A stretch of DNA of 5,855 nt. It comes from Acidimicrobiaceae bacterium. GTDB taxonomy: Bacteria > Actinomycetota > Acidimicrobiia > Acidimicrobiales > Microtrichaceae. A program made the translations under genes and the position numbers. The notes below the pieces were generated by a model. The model saw only the letters and a program-made list of their open reading frames with translations, was not told where the DNA came from and did no database searches. Each line of letters begins with the position of its first letter. Position 1 is the stretch's first letter. The stretch is from positions 1 to 5,855 of the forward strand of contig DORQ01000183.1 in the NCBI GenBank assembly GCA_003514205.1, read 5' to 3'. Of the stretch, positions 5,179 through 5,855 are shown in pieces.

Positions 5179-5682
5179 CTAGTTCAGTCGAGGACAGAAG
5201 TGTTCTGCTGATTCAAGGGGTAATCGGCACAACGGACACAATGGCCTCCCAGCATCCACGAGGGCATGGGCTCCTGCAATGAAGCCCTCGACCTGGCCTT
5301 TGGTGAGCGCGAATCGTGCCGACCCCTTTGGACCGAGGGACTCCAGATCCTGGCCCTCTGCCAGCAGTTGGAGCTCCTCCGCGATGATCACCACGTGATC
5401 TCCGCCCTCCTGGATCGCGACCATCAGCGTCCCGATGATCCATTGTGGGCTCACTGGTTCGATGAGGTCTCCCATGACCGCGGGTTGGCTTGGCGTCAGG
5501 GTGGTGGTTTCGAGAAGCCCTTCCAGATACTCGGCGAGGACAGCGACTTGTTCTTTCTCGAGCTGCAACGTCACGAGTTCTGTATCGGATGCAGCCTGAA
5601 GGAAGAACGTGCGATGTCCTTTGGGTCCCTGAGTGCCTGCGGAGAAAGCCCGAACGGAGGAGAAGTCAAATGATGCGGACAC
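5179..5682 (-). CDS. DUF3090 family protein
   Basis: This 167-residue protein matches the actinobacterial DUF3090 family, whose function is not known. The N-terminal half is predicted to be beta-rich, with RTFFLQA at 24-30. The middle holds the hydrophobic block PQWIIGTLMVAIQ (79-91) and DHVVIIAEEL (95-104). ARFALTKGQVEGFIAGA (122-138) precedes the C-terminal RPLCPLCRLPL (146-156) and HFCPRLN (161-167). Cys149, Cys152 and Cys163 suggest a small metal-binding end. It is at the short end for the family and stops right after CPR-x-N. The GTG at 5682 is preferred because AGGTG lies five bases upstream, overlapping the stop of the preceding phosphatase gene eight bases away. The two genes therefore look co-transcribed and coupled. 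Confidence 0.9.
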   Translation of the reverse strand: MSASFDFSSVRAFSAGTQGPKGHRTFFLQAASDTELVTLQLEKEQVAVLAEYLEGLLETTTLTPSQPAVMGDLIEPVSPQWIIGTLMVAIQEGGDHVVIIAEELQLLAEGQDLESLGPKGSARFALTKGQVEGFIAGAHALVDAGRPLCPLCRLPLESAEHFCPRLN

Positions 5683-5690
5683 AACTGCAC

Positions 5691-5855
5691 CTATGCCGGA
5701 GCCAGCGAGGTCAGGTCGTCGCCAGTTGAGTTGACTGCCAAAACGATCGGAGATCCGGCCGTGTACATGATTGGGGTAATCGAGCAGGGCGAGATCACCG
5801 TTCGCTGAAAAAGGTCGAGGTGTGTCCCCTGGGCTTGGGCAACAGCGGCCTTGAT
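5691..5855 (-). CDS. Histidine phosphatase family protein (MSMEG_4193-type), C-terminal part
   Basis: The last 54 residues of a minus-strand gene are visible, beginning IKAAVAQAQGTHLDLFQRTV and ending DDLTSLAPA before a TAG at 5693-5691. The stretch IKA-x-x-A-x-x-x-G-x-HLDLFQR is the conserved segment that follows the catalytic SHGD(V/I) motif in actinobacterial histidine phosphatases of the phosphoglycerate-mutase superfamily. The catalytic RHG motif lies outside the window, so activity cannot be judged. It is eight bases upstream of the DUF3090 gene, and this order is common across actinobacteria. The gene continues beyond the right edge. Confidence 0.82.
   Translation of the reverse strand: MKAAVAQAQGTHLDLFQRTVISPCSITPIMYTAGSPIVLAVNSTGDDLTSLAPA

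Noticed and set aside
4637..5182. Plus-strand open frame of 181 codons in a second frame of the lipoprotein gene
   Set aside because: It is an out-of-frame shadow rich in Arg, Gly and Ser. The overlapping frame has a signal peptide and propeller-like repeats.

Overview
The window looks like chromosomal DNA from a moderately high-GC actinobacterium. The evidence is gene content: an actinobacterial-type etfBA pair, and a trio (histidine phosphatase, DUF3090 protein, SCO1664-type kinase-like protein) that is characteristic of Actinobacteria. Several starts lack a Shine-Dalgarno sequence and fit leaderless mRNAs, which also suits this phylum. An Acidimicrobiia-like lineage is possible, but the sequence alone does not settle it. 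There are no mobile elements, tRNAs, rRNAs or CRISPR arrays.

Left part (1-1200, all minus strand): a diacylglycerol kinase-type lipid kinase gene is followed 21 bases after its stop by a cobalamin (B12) riboswitch. The aptamer at 244-130 has the conserved core. Downstream, a hairpin captures the ribosome binding site of a gene that starts at 41 and runs out of the window. An alternative hairpin that excludes the first lies just upstream. The riboswitch-controlled gene cannot be identified from its 13 visible codons.

Middle part (1200-3110, plus strand): a 64-base divergent intergenic region carries a perfect 6+6 inverted repeat, a likely repressor operator. It leads into etfB-etfA, which encode the two subunits of the electron transfer flavoprotein that takes electrons from acyl-CoA dehydrogenases to the respiratory chain. 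A 15-bp hairpin ends the operon and separates it from the convergent gene downstream.

Right part (3126-5855): on the minus strand, a histidine phosphatase (C-terminal end only), a DUF3090 protein and an SCO1664-type protein appear in the order usual for actinobacteria. Here the group is split by an oppositely oriented gene for a secreted lipoprotein with beta-propeller-like repeats, which has its own promoter and probably a leaderless start. A short GC-rich hairpin lies between the convergent lipoprotein and DUF3090 genes.

The most interesting items are the riboswitch with its readable switching architecture and an L5-L13 loop complementarity, the palindrome shared by the lipid kinase and etfBA promoters, and the lipoprotein gene that interrupts a conserved trio.
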